Of a stretch of DNA of 64,000 nt, positions 1 through 7,728 are shown one piece after another. Every line of letters begins with the position of its first letter. Positions within the stretch are counted from its first letter, which is position 1. Made by a program: the position numbers and the translations under genes. The notes beneath the pieces are model-generated. The model made no database searches, had not been told where the DNA came from, and saw only the letters and a program-made list of their open reading frames with translations. The DNA comes from Stutzerimonas stutzeri (GTDB lineage Bacteria > Pseudomonadota > Gammaproteobacteria > Pseudomonadales > Pseudomonadaceae), in contig NZ_CP007441.1 of NCBI RefSeq assembly GCF_000590475.1, positions 4,160,660 through 4,224,659 on the forward strand, read 5' to 3'.

Positions 1-38
1 CAGATTGCCGTAACCGCCCGTGGTGACTCGTCACGCAT
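1..38 (-). CDS. N-terminus of a leftward gene, probably the GntR-type regulator of the import operon (partial)
   Basis: Only the first 12 codons are in the window (MRDESPRAVTAI). A strong Shine-Dalgarno GAGGAG lies 6 bases before the ATG on the minus strand. The gene is divergent from the ABC import operon, and a perfect palindrome lies just upstream of it. A divergent GntR/UTRA regulator is the usual partner of operons of this make-up, and the palindrome resembles GntR/HutC-class operators. That identity is inference from position and operator only, because no domain is visible in 12 residues. Confidence 0.5.
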   Translation of the reverse strand, partial: MRDESPRAVTAI

Positions 39-52
39 CAATTTCTCCTCAA

Positions 53-66
53 CTGGACTAGTCCAG
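53..66. promoter_or_regulatory. Perfect 14-bp palindromic operator
   Basis: CTGGACTAGTCCAG reads identically on both strands and sits 14 bp before the start of the leftward gene. It closely resembles the TGGTCTAGACCA-type operators bound by HutC-subfamily GntR regulators. Its position suggests autoregulation and control of the divergent ABC operon. Confidence 0.6.
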
Positions 67-386
67 CACCAGGACGGAGCGCTTGCTCTCGTCATTTCAC
101 CCGCAAACGCTTTTCAGGTTAGGCAAGCCGGATGACCGCCGCATGACATTGGCACGCAATGCCGGCCGCCACAGCGGGTGTTTCGGTCCACTCAAGCGTA
201 TCGGCAACTTTCGATGGAGCCACGCCAGGCAAGCTTCTCAGGCTGAGCTAGGCTTGCTACGGCACTCCTGTCGCGGTGTCGCCCCCAAGAGGCGGCGGCG
301 GAGGCAACGACATCAAAATGTCATTTGCACCCCCTAGATTGGCTTCAGTCTTGCTGACCTAGACCAACCTGCGAAAGGAGCTTCTG
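67..386. other. Intergenic region between the divergent regulator and the import operon
   Basis: About 320 bp with no convincing gene. The one open frame on the plus strand is arginine-rich, lacks a ribosome site and resembles no family. The region must hold the operon promoter; I cannot assign -35/-10 boxes with confidence. A second operator-like half site lies at its right end. Confidence 0.5.
355..366. promoter_or_regulatory. Possible second GntR-type operator before the binding-protein gene
   Basis: TGACCTAGACCA keeps the right half (CTAGACCA) of a TGGTCTAGACCA-type site and differs from the full palindrome at two left-half positions. It ends 20 bp before the start codon of the binding-protein gene and close to its Shine-Dalgarno AAAGGAG, where a bound repressor could block transcription. 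It may be chance. Confidence 0.3.
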
Positions 387-1445
387 ATGAAACGACTGCT
401 GCTGGCTTCACTGCTGGGATCGGCGATCGCCCTGGCGACATCGGCGAACGCTGCACAAACGGACCTGAAAGGCCTCGAAGAGGCGGCTCGCGCAGAGGGT
501 GAGGTCAATAGCGTCGGCATGCCGGACAGCTGGGCCAATTGGAAGGACACCTGGCAGGACCTGGAGAAGAAGTACAGTCTCAAGCACATGGACACCGACA
601 TGAGTTCGGCCCAGGAGATCGCCAAATTCGCCGCCGAGAAAGACAACGCCACCGCCGACATCGGTGACGTCGGCGCGGCATTCGGGCCGATCGCCGTGCA
701 GCAGGGCGTTACCCAGCCGTACAAGCCGAGCAACTGGGAGCAAATCCCGGACTGGGCGAAGGACAAGGACGGCCACTGGATGCTGGCCTACACCGGTTCG
801 ATCGCCTTCATCGTCAACAAGCAGCTGGTCGACAAGGCGCCGTCCTCCTGGGCCGAGCTCAAGGATGGCAAGTACAAGGTCGCCATCGGCGACGTCAGCG
901 CAGCGGCCCAGGCGGTGAGCGGGGTGCTGGCGGCTGCCATCGCCAACGGCGGTGACGAGACGAACATCCAGCCGGGCCTGGATTATTTTGCCGAGATCGC
1001 CAAGCAGGGCCGCCTGTCCTTGTCGAACCCGACCATCCAGACGCTGGAACGCGGCGAAGTGGAAGTGGGCGTGGTCTGGGATTTCAATGGCCTGTCTTAC
1101 CGCGATCAGATCGACCCCAGCCGCTTCGAGGTGCTGATCCCTTCCGATGGCTCGGTGATTTCCGGCTACACCACCATCATCAACAAGTACGCCAAGCACC
1201 CCAACGCCGCCAAGCTGGCACGCGAATACATCCTTTCCGACGCCGGGCAGATCAACCTGGCCAAGGGCAACGCGCGACCGATCCGCGCCGAGCACCTGAC
1301 CCTGCCCGCCGAGGTGCAGGCCAAGCTGCTACCGAACGAGCAGTACGCCAAGGTCAAACCCATCGAGAACGCCGAAGCCTGGGAAGCGACGTCCAAGGCG
1401 CTGCCGCAGCAGTGGCAGGAAACCGTGATCATCGAAATGGAGTGA
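387..1445 (+). CDS. ABC transporter periplasmic substrate-binding protein
   Basis: A 352-residue protein with a classical signal peptide (MKRLLLASLLGSAIALATSANAA, cleavage after ANA) and the fold signature of type-2 extracellular binding proteins of the iron/polyamine/2-aminoethylphosphonate class (for example AYTGSIAFIVNK and SNPTIQTLERGEVEVG). It would capture the ligand in the periplasm for the two permeases downstream. Shine-Dalgarno AAAGGAG supports the start. It is first in an operon with a phosphodiesterase-like enzyme and a HAD phosphatase, so the ligand probably carries a phosphate ester or phosphonate; the exact substrate cannot be read from the sequence. Confidence 0.85.
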   Translation: MKRLLLASLLGSAIALATSANAAQTDLKGLEEAARAEGEVNSVGMPDSWANWKDTWQDLEKKYSLKHMDTDMSSAQEIAKFAAEKDNATADIGDVGAAFGPIAVQQGVTQPYKPSNWEQIPDWAKDKDGHWMLAYTGSIAFIVNKQLVDKAPSSWAELKDGKYKVAIGDVSAAAQAVSGVLAAAIANGGDETNIQPGLDYFAEIAKQGRLSLSNPTIQTLERGEVEVGVVWDFNGLSYRDQIDPSRFEVLIPSDGSVISGYTTIINKYAKHPNAAKLAREYILSDAGQINLAKGNARPIRAEHLTLPAEVQAKLLPNEQYAKVKPIENAEAWEATSKALPQQWQETVIIEME

Positions 1446-1469
1446 CCGGCAGCCAACCGGCTCAGGATC

Positions 1470-1525
1470 GTAGGATGGGCTTTAGCCCCAAAAAAACGCG
1501 GACTGTGGGCTGAAGCCCACCCTAC
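1470..1525. repeat. REP-like inverted pair (GTAGGRTGGGCTT type)
   Basis: Two copies of the GTAGGRTGGGCTTTAGCCC motif face each other: GTAGGATGGGCTTTAGCCC, then GGGCTGAAGCCCACCCTAC. Together they form a long imperfect hairpin between the binding-protein gene and the phosphatase-superfamily gene. A third copy lies after the second permease gene. This is the usual look of Pseudomonas REP elements and may stabilise or partly terminate upstream mRNA. Confidence 0.7.
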
Positions 1526-1542
1526 GAACTGGAGACATACCT

Positions 1543-1570
1543 GTAGGAGCAACGACTCGGCGTCTCCTAC
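1543..1570. repeat. Second, different REP-like hairpin (TGTAGGAGC type)
   Basis: GTAGGAG and CTCCTAC form a 7-bp stem around a 14-nt loop, 17 bp after the first repeat. TGTAGGAGC is the typical outer end of another Pseudomonas REP family, so two unrelated REP types appear to sit side by side here. Confidence 0.4.
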
Positions 1571-1592
1571 CAAGGCAAGCAGGGTAGCAAGC

Positions 1593-2396
1593 ATGGGAAA
1601 AGCCATTCTCGTCGTGCTCGACGGCCTCAACTATCAGGTCGCCGAGCACGCGCTCGGACATCTACAGGCCTATTGCATCGCCGGTCGCGGCGCGTTGTAC
1701 CGCTTGCAATGCGAGCTGCCCGCACTGTCCCGACCGCTGTACGAATGCATCCTCACCGGCGTTCCGCCCATCGAGAGCGGCATCGTGCACAACGACGTGG
1801 TGCGGCTGTCCACCGAGCGCAGCGTTTTCCACAACGTCCGTGATGCCGGATTGATCACGGCGGCCGCGGCTTACCACTGGGTCAGCGAGCTGTACAACCG
1901 CGCGCCGTTTCACGCCGCACGCGACCGTCACAGCGAGACCCCCGAGCTGCCGATCCAGCATGGCCATTTCTACTACGAAGACCACTACCCGGATTCCCAC
2001 CTGTTCGCCGACGCAGAGAGCTTGCGGCTGCGGCATAACCCGGATTTCCTGCTGGTGCACCCGATGAACATCGACGACGCCGGCCACAAGCACGGCCTGG
2101 ATTCGTCTCAATACCGCAATGCGGCGCGCCGCGCCGACGTCCTGCTGGCCGAGTATCTGCAGCGCTGGCTGGATGAGAGCTATCAGGTGCTGATCACCGC
2201 CGACCACGGCATGAACAGCGATCGCTCCCACAATGGCCTGCTGCCGGAAGAGCGCGAGGTGCCGCTGTTCGTACTGGGTTCGGCATTCAGCCTCGACGCG
2301 AGCGCCCGACCGAAACAGACCGAGCTGTGCGGCACGCTGTGCGAACTGCTCGGCGTGCCGCATGACAAGCCGGCATGCCGGGAGCTGCTGAAATGA
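1593..2396 (+). CDS. Alkaline-phosphatase-superfamily phosphodiesterase/phosphonate-type hydrolase, cytosolic
   Basis: A 267-residue metal-dependent hydrolase of the nucleotide pyrophosphatase/phosphodiesterase branch. Seen: the N-terminal metal Asp in LVVLDG, a probable nucleophile region PALSRPLYECILTG, the metal motif DDAGHKHG and the second metal motif ITADHGMNSD. There is no signal peptide, so it should act in the cytosol on ligand already imported by the ABC proteins. It is shorter than phosphonoacetate hydrolase (about 400 residues). The Ser in place of the Thr usual in nucleotide pyrophosphatases is worth noting. Its end overlaps the first permease gene by ATGA, showing translational coupling. 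Substrate unknown. Confidence 0.75.
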   Translation: MGKAILVVLDGLNYQVAEHALGHLQAYCIAGRGALYRLQCELPALSRPLYECILTGVPPIESGIVHNDVVRLSTERSVFHNVRDAGLITAAAAYHWVSELYNRAPFHAARDRHSETPELPIQHGHFYYEDHYPDSHLFADAESLRLRHNPDFLLVHPMNIDDAGHKHGLDSSQYRNAARRADVLLAEYLQRWLDESYQVLITADHGMNSDRSHNGLLPEEREVPLFVLGSAFSLDASARPKQTELCGTLCELLGVPHDKPACRELLK

Positions 2397-3304
2397 CCGC
2401 GCCGCTTGAGAACAACCTCAAGACCGCGGCCATTCGCGAACATGCTGCTCCGACCATGGTCAGCCGCAGACCAGCGCGCAGCAAGCATCTGGCGCTGCTC
2501 TGCCTGCTGCCCTTCGCGCTGTTCTTCTTCGCCTTCCAGATCGCCCCGCTGCTGTGGGTCACGCTCAATAGTCTGCATACCGCGGACGGCTGGGGCCTGG
2601 CCAATTTCCAGAAGGTGTTCAGTTCGAAGTTCTATCTTCAGGCCATCAAACACAGCCTGCAGATCTCGTTCTGGTCCAGCTTGTTCGGCATCGTCATGGC
2701 CATTCTCGGCAGCTACTCGCTGCGCCAGGTCGATTCCAAACTGCGTGATTTCGTCATGGCGTTTTCCAACATGACCAGCAACTTCGCTGGCGTACCGCTG
2801 GCGTTCGCCTTCGTCATTCTGCTTGGCTTCAACGGGGCGCTGACGATCCTGCTGAAGCAGGCCGGAATCATCGAGGACTTCAATCTCTACTCCAAGACCG
2901 GCCTGATCGTGCTCTATACCTATTTCCAGATTCCGCTGGGCGTGTTGCTGCTCTACCCCGCGTTCGACGCGTTGCGCGAGGACTGGCGCGAATCGGCCTC
3001 CTTGCTGGGGGCCGGCACCTGGAGTTACTGGCGCCATATCGGTCTGCCGGTGCTGACACCTGCGCTGCTCGGTACCTTCGTCATCCTGCTGGCCAACGCA
3101 TTGGGCGCCTACGCCACCGTCTACTACCTCACCACCGGCAACTTCAATGTGTTGCCGATCCGCATCGCGGCGATGATTTCCGGTGATATCTCGTTGGATC
3201 CGCACATGGCCAGTGCCCTGGCGATGGTGCTGGTGGGGCTGATGGCGGTGATCACCGTGGCGCACCAGCTGCTGCTGAAGAGGAGCTACCATGCGAGCCG
3301 CTGA
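2393..3304 (+). CDS. ABC transporter permease, first subunit
   Basis: A 303-residue inner-membrane permease of the binding-protein-dependent class, with about six membrane spans. The EAA loop that docks the ATPase is visible around EDWRESASLLGAG. The start chosen is the ATG in the ATGA overlap with the preceding enzyme, with GGGAG 8 bases upstream; an in-frame ATG 18 bases earlier lacks a ribosome site. It pairs with the next permease, whose gene it overlaps by 14 bp. Confidence 0.85.
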   Translation: MTAPLENNLKTAAIREHAAPTMVSRRPARSKHLALLCLLPFALFFFAFQIAPLLWVTLNSLHTADGWGLANFQKVFSSKFYLQAIKHSLQISFWSSLFGIVMAILGSYSLRQVDSKLRDFVMAFSNMTSNFAGVPLAFAFVILLGFNGALTILLKQAGIIEDFNLYSKTGLIVLYTYFQIPLGVLLLYPAFDALREDWRESASLLGAGTWSYWRHIGLPVLTPALLGTFVILLANALGAYATVYYLTTGNFNVLPIRIAAMISGDISLDPHMASALAMVLVGLMAVITVAHQLLLKRSYHASR

Positions 3305-4088
3305 AGCCCGACGCGGCCTGCTCTACCACCGGGTGGTGGTCTGGCTGCTGTTCCTGATCCTGTTGCTGCCCTTGGCGGCGACCTTTCTCTATTCGATCTC
3401 AAGCAGCTGGTCGGCGACCATTCTGCCCGATGGCCTGACCATCGACTGGTACCTCCGGCTGTGGAGCGACGCGCGTTTCCTGCGTGCCTTCGGTCAATCG
3501 TTGCTGGTTTGCTTAGGCGCCCTGGGCCTAGCCGTGGTGCTGATCCTGCCGCTGCTGTTCGTGGTGCATTACCACTTCCCGAAGCTCGACGGCCTGATGA
3601 ACATCCTGATCCTGCTGCCCTTCGCGGTGCCGCCGGTGGTGTCCTCGGTCGGGCTGCTGCAGCTGTACGGCTCGGGGCCGCTGGCGATGGTCGGTACGCC
3701 GTGGATTCTGATTGGCGCCTACTTCACCATCGCGCTGCCATTCATGTATCGCGCGATCAGTAACAACCTGCAGGCGATCAACTTGCGCGACCTGATGGAC
3801 GCCGCCCACCTGCTTGGCGCCAGCAGCTGGAAGGCGGCGTTCCTGGTCGTACTGCCGAACCTGCGCAAGGGACTGATGGTGTCGCTGTTCCTGTCGTTCT
3901 CCTTTCTGTTCGGCGAGTTCGTGTTCGCCAACCTGCTGGTCGGCACGCGCTACGAAACGCTGCAGGTGTACCTGAACAACATGAAAAACAGCAGCGGCCA
4001 TTTCAACAGTGCGCTGGTGATTTCCTACTTCTTCTTTGTACTGGTGTTCACCTGGGCCGCGACGAGAATGAATCGAGACAAACCCTAA
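3291..4088 (+). CDS. ABC transporter permease, second subunit
   Basis: A 265-residue permease with about six membrane spans and an EAA-type loop at MDAAHLLGASSWKAAFLVVLP. It starts inside the end of the first permease gene behind GAGGAG. With its partner it forms the membrane channel of the importer. A REP-like repeat in the 163-bp gap after this gene separates it from the ATPase gene. Confidence 0.85.
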   Translation: MRAAEARRGLLYHRVVVWLLFLILLLPLAATFLYSISSSWSATILPDGLTIDWYLRLWSDARFLRAFGQSLLVCLGALGLAVVLILPLLFVVHYHFPKLDGLMNILILLPFAVPPVVSSVGLLQLYGSGPLAMVGTPWILIGAYFTIALPFMYRAISNNLQAINLRDLMDAAHLLGASSWKAAFLVVLPNLRKGLMVSLFLSFSFLFGEFVFANLLVGTRYETLQVYLNNMKNSSGHFNSALVISYFFFVLVFTWAATRMNRDKP

Positions 4089-4136
4089 TGGTTTACGAAA
4101 CGCCCGAGAGCACAAATGTGCTGGAGAAGAAGCTCC

Positions 4137-4158
4137 GTAGGGTGGGCTTTAGCCCACC
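4137..4158. repeat. REP-like palindrome, single copy
   Basis: GTAGGGTGGGCTTTAGCCCACC contains the perfect inverted core GGTGGGCT-TT-AGCCCACC and matches the repeats found earlier in this operon. It lies between the second permease and the ATPase gene and could form an mRNA hairpin that changes the expression ratio along the operon. Confidence 0.7.
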
Positions 4159-4251
4159 GAACCGGGCGCCTCGTAGATGCGGTGGACTGAAGCGGAGCGC
4201 CGCTCACCCCATCCCGACCACTGCAGCGACTAATCCAGCCAGGGCCACCCC

Positions 4252-5253
4252 ATGAGCTACCTTTCTATCCGCGGCCTACATAAAGCCTTTGGCGAAACCC
4301 AGGTCTTCAGCGATATCAGCTGCGAGGTCGCCAAGGGCGAGCTGATAACCCTGCTCGGTCCCTCTGGGTGCGGCAAATCCACACTCCTGCGGTGTATCGC
4401 CGGGCTTACCGAGGTGGATGGCGGGCAGATTCTGCTCGACGGTGAGGACCTGGTGCCGCTGTCGCCGCAGAAGCGCCAGATTGGCATGGTGTTCCAGAGT
4501 TACGCGCTGTTCCCCAACATGACCGTTGAGCAGAACGTCGCCTTTGGCCTGCGGATGCAGAAGGTCGCGCGGGAAGAAAGCACGCGGCGGGTGGCGGAAG
4601 TACTGGCAATGGTCGAGCTGAACGACTTCGCCCGGCGCTACCCCAGCCAGCTCTCGGGCGGGCAATGCCAGCGCGTCGCACTTGCCCGTTCACTGGTAAC
4701 GCGCCCTCGTTTGCTGCTGCTCGACGAACCCTTATCGGCGCTGGATGCACGCATTCGCAAGCACTTGCGCGAACAGATCCGCGCGATCCAGCAGGAGCTG
4801 GGACTGACCACCCTCTTCGTTACCCACGACCAGGAAGAGGCACTGACACTCTCCGACCACATCCTGTTGATGAACGCCGGGCGCATCGTCCAGAGTGCGG
4901 ACGCCGAAACCCTGTACACCGCGCCGGTGGATGCCTTCGCCGCAGGCTTTATCGGCAACTACAACCTGCTCGCGGCGGATGTTGCGTCACGCCTGCTGCA
5001 GCGCCCAATCGACGCGCAGGTGGCGATCCGCCCGGAAGCCATCGTTCTGGCCAATGTCGCCGAGGGGCACCAAGCAATCTCCGCTGTGATCAAGAGCCAC
5101 AGCCTGCTCGGCAATGTGATCCGCTATCGGGTCGAAGCGCGTGGCGTCGAGCTATTGGTGGACGTGCTCAATCGCTCAGCCGCTGATCTTCATCCCCACG
5201 GCCGCCAGGTAAGCCTTACCATCGACGCTTCGGCAATTCACGAGGTGGCTTGA
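4252..5253 (+). CDS. ABC transporter ATP-binding protein
   Basis: A 333-residue importer ATPase. Motifs seen: Walker A GPSGCGKST near residue 38, Q-loop VFQSYALFPNMTVEQNV, signature LSGGQCQRVALARSL, Walker B LLLLDEPLSALD and switch His in VTHDQEEA. A C-terminal extension after about residue 240 is the TOBE-like regulatory domain of the sugar/iron/polyamine class. It energises the two upstream permeases. Its end overlaps the HAD phosphatase gene by one base. Confidence 0.9.
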   Translation: MSYLSIRGLHKAFGETQVFSDISCEVAKGELITLLGPSGCGKSTLLRCIAGLTEVDGGQILLDGEDLVPLSPQKRQIGMVFQSYALFPNMTVEQNVAFGLRMQKVAREESTRRVAEVLAMVELNDFARRYPSQLSGGQCQRVALARSLVTRPRLLLLDEPLSALDARIRKHLREQIRAIQQELGLTTLFVTHDQEEALTLSDHILLMNAGRIVQSADAETLYTAPVDAFAAGFIGNYNLLAADVASRLLQRPIDAQVAIRPEAIVLANVAEGHQAISAVIKSHSLLGNVIRYRVEARGVELLVDVLNRSAADLHPHGRQVSLTIDASAIHEVA

Positions 5254-5906
5254 TGGCATTAGCAATTTTTGACCTGGACGAAACCCTGATCGATGGCGAT
5301 TGCGCCAGTCTCTGGTCGCACGAAATGGCTAAGATTGGCTGGGTGGACGCTGAGTCTTTTCTGCGTAAGGACGCCGAGCTGATGGCCGAATACGCCTTCG
5401 GACGGCTGGCGATGGAGGACTACATGGCGTTCAGCCTGGCACCGCTGGTGGGCCGCACCGCCGAAGAGGTAGCCCATGTGGTGGAGCCGTTCGTCGAGGA
5501 CGTGATCGAACCGCTGATCTACAGCGATGCCATGCGCCATATCGCCGAACATCGCAAAGCCGGTGACCGCATTCTGGTGATATCCGCTTCGGCAGAATTT
5601 CTCGTCGGGGCCGTCGCCGAACGGCTCGGCATCGGAGAAGTGCTGGCGATCCAGCTGGAGGAGCAGCACGGCTTCTACAGCGGCAACACCCGCGGCGTGC
5701 TGACCTACCGACAAGGCAAGGTGGCACGACTACGCGAATGGGCCGATGCGGCGGGCGAATCGCTGGACGGCGCGCACTTCTACTCCGACTCGATCAACGA
5801 CCTGCCGCTGCTCGAGCAGGTGGCGCATCCCTACGTAGTGAATCCCGACCCTCTGCTGCGCGAGCAAGCCGAGGCCAGGGGCTGGCCGCAACTAACCTGG
5901 CGCTGA
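5253..5906 (+). CDS. HAD-superfamily IB phosphatase (SerB-like)
   Basis: A 217-residue haloacid-dehalogenase-fold phosphatase of subfamily IB. Motif I is FDLDETLIDGD (nucleophile first Asp), motif II is the Ser in VISASAEF, and motif III/IV is the Lys in RQGKVARL plus YSDSINDLPLLE. The ATG is used rather than the TTG three bases earlier because it forms a TGATG overlap with the ATPase gene and has GAGGT upstream. As last gene of the import operon it may remove phosphate from the product released by the phosphodiesterase-like enzyme. Substrate unproven. Confidence 0.8.
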   Translation: MALAIFDLDETLIDGDCASLWSHEMAKIGWVDAESFLRKDAELMAEYAFGRLAMEDYMAFSLAPLVGRTAEEVAHVVEPFVEDVIEPLIYSDAMRHIAEHRKAGDRILVISASAEFLVGAVAERLGIGEVLAIQLEEQHGFYSGNTRGVLTYRQGKVARLREWADAAGESLDGAHFYSDSINDLPLLEQVAHPYVVNPDPLLREQAEARGWPQLTWR

Positions 5907-5912
5907 AAGGTC

Positions 5913-5938
5913 CGCCGAGGCCATTTCAGGCCTCGGCG
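5913..5938. terminator. Hairpin between convergent genes
   Basis: CGCCGAGGCC-ATTTCA-GGCCTCGGCG forms a perfect 10-bp stem. It lies 7 bp after the HAD gene and overlaps the stop codon of the leftward receiver-kinase gene. There is no strong T-run, so it is probably a weak bidirectional terminator. Confidence 0.55.
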
Positions 5939-7122
5939 TTCAGCGGCAGCAGAACGCGGAACAGCGCGCCCTTGCCCTCTTCGCTTTCGACTTGAATGCG
6001 ACCGCTATGCGCCTTGACGATCTGCTCGGCGATGAACAATCCGAGCCCGAGCCCGGCGCTGCTCTCGCTGCCCTCGGCGCGTTCGAATTGGCAGAAGATC
6101 CGTTCGAGGCTGTTCTGGCTGATGCCAATGCCCTGGTCGCGTACTTCGATACAGGCTGTCGTCGCGCTGGCATCGACACTGACTTGCACCGGCTTGCCTG
6201 AGCCGTAGCGCATCGCATTGGTCAGAAGGTTCGCCAGCACCTGCTCGATACGAAACTCGTCCCAGACTCCAATTATCGGCTCTGGGCGCTGGAACAGCAG
6301 CGTGCAGCCACTGGCCTCCATCTGCGCCGCGAAATTCTCCACGACGCTGGCCGTCAGCGCGCCCAGATCGACGCGGCTGGGGCGGATCGACAGCTTGCCG
6401 GTGCGAATCCGTGAGACGTCGAGCATGTCGTCGATCAAGCGGATCAGACTTTGAATCTGCCGTTCGTCCTTGTCGACCATCTGCCGCAGCTTGTCTTCGC
6501 TGAAGGCGGCGAGATTGTTTCGGCCAAGCTGCAGCTTGCGCAGTTGGACCTCGAGAATCAGCGTGTTGAGGGGTGTTTTCAGCTCATGGGAGACGATCGA
6601 CATGAAATCGTCGCGCATGCGTACCGCGTCTTCCAGCTCGGCTTTGGTGCTGCGCAGCTCGTCGAGCAGCACTTCCTGCTCCCGACGGCTGCGCTCAAGC
6701 GCTTCGAGTTGATGCGCCATTCGCTTGCGATTGCGATACAGATCGACGAACACGCTGACCTTGCTACGCACCGCATGGGTATCGAGCGGCTTGTGCATGA
6801 AATCCACCGCACCGCTCTCGTAGCCCTTGAAGGCGTAATTCAACTCGCGGCCCGCGGCGCTGACGAAGACGATCGGGATGTGCTTGGTACGCTCGGTGCC
6901 ACGCATCAGCTCTGCCAGCTGGAAACCGTCCATGCCAGGCATCTGGACATCGAGAATGGCCAGCGCGAATTCGTGCTGCAACAGCAGCTCGAGCGCCTGC
7001 TCCGCCGATTCGGCCTGATGAACGCGAACACCGGGGTTCCTGAGAATGGCATCCAGCGCCAGCAGGTTTTCCGGCAAATCATCGACGATCAGCAGGTTCG
7101 CTTCATCGGGATGGTCGGGCAT
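5926..7122 (-). CDS. Receiver-histidine kinase (REC-HisKA-HATPase)
   Basis: A 398-residue soluble protein. An N-terminal receiver (phospho-acceptor Asp58 in LAILDVQMPGMDG, Lys in HKPLD) is joined by a coiled coil (about 130-170) to a kinase core with His179 in SIVSHELKTPLN. Its ATPase lobe has the G boxes DQGIGIS and GLGLGLFIAEQIV. There are no membrane segments. Input probably comes by phosphotransfer to the receiver from the hybrid kinase at the head of the same operon. The gene begins 3 bp after the CheB gene and is last of four. Confidence 0.9.
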   Translation of the reverse strand: MPDHPDEANLLIVDDLPENLLALDAILRNPGVRVHQAESAEQALELLLQHEFALAILDVQMPGMDGFQLAELMRGTERTKHIPIVFVSAAGRELNYAFKGYESGAVDFMHKPLDTHAVRSKVSVFVDLYRNRKRMAHQLEALERSRREQEVLLDELRSTKAELEDAVRMRDDFMSIVSHELKTPLNTLILEVQLRKLQLGRNNLAAFSEDKLRQMVDKDERQIQSLIRLIDDMLDVSRIRTGKLSIRPSRVDLGALTASVVENFAAQMEASGCTLLFQRPEPIIGVWDEFRIEQVLANLLTNAMRYGSGKPVQVSVDASATTACIEVRDQGIGISQNSLERIFCQFERAEGSESSAGLGLGLFIAEQIVKAHSGRIQVESEEGKGALFRVLLPLNAEA

Positions 7123-7125
7123 GGG

Positions 7126-7728
7126 TCACTCCAGTTCGCGCAACAAATTATGAATATCGCGCAAGGGCAAGATGTAATCCGGCGCAAAGCGCTGGAGTGC
7201 GGAAAGCGGCATGGTCGGAACCTCGGCTTCCTCGGGATCCTGAACGATGGTGATACCGCCTGCTCGTTTGATCGCCTCCAGTCCCGCGGCGCCATCCTCG
7301 TTGGCACCGGTTAGCAGTATGCCGGCGACGCGCTCGCCCCAGGCATCGGCGGCCGATTCGAACAGCACGTCGATCGAGGGGCGCGAGAAATGAACGGCAT
7401 CGTCCTGGCTGAGCGAAAGGGACAGATCCGCTTCCACCAGCAAATGGTAACCAGGTGCCGCGAAATACAAGGTTCCGGCGCGCACCACCTCCTTGTCATC
7501 CGCTTCCTTGACCTGCAGTGCCGTCTTTCTCCGGAATATTTCGGCCAATTGGGTCGGCCCGCTCGGCGGTATGTGCTGAACCATCAGCAACGGCTGACGC
7601 AGATTGCCTGGCAGTCCTTCGACCAACGTACTCAACGCGGCCAGACCGCCGGCCGAAGCGCCGATCACCACGGCATCGATGCGCCGGACAAGGGGCTTGG
7701 TTGAAGTGTCGGTGACCGCGTATTTCAT
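7126..7728 (-). CDS. CheB-type protein-glutamate methylesterase domain without receiver
   Basis: A 200-residue stand-alone methylesterase domain. The catalytic triad is visible: Ser25 in GASAGG, His52 in VQHIPP and Asp145 in GANEDGAAG. The N-terminal receiver of chemotaxis CheB is absent. The start is the ATG in the ATGA overlap with cheR. In the chemotaxis family this enzyme removes methyl groups from receptor glutamates, but no receptor is encoded nearby. The substrate may instead be a part of the hybrid kinase (inference). Confidence 0.85.
   Translation of the reverse strand: MKYAVTDTSTKPLVRRIDAVVIGASAGGLAALSTLVEGLPGNLRQPLLMVQHIPPSGPTQLAEIFRRKTALQVKEADDKEVVRAGTLYFAAPGYHLLVEADLSLSLSQDDAVHFSRPSIDVLFESAADAWGERVAGILLTGANEDGAAGLEAIKRAGGITIVQDPEEAEVPTMPLSALQRFAPDYILPLRDIHNLLRELE

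Noticed and set aside
83..337. 84-codon plus-strand frame in the first intergenic region
   Set aside because: Arginine-rich composition typical of an antisense frame in GC-rich DNA, no ribosome site, no recognisable motif.
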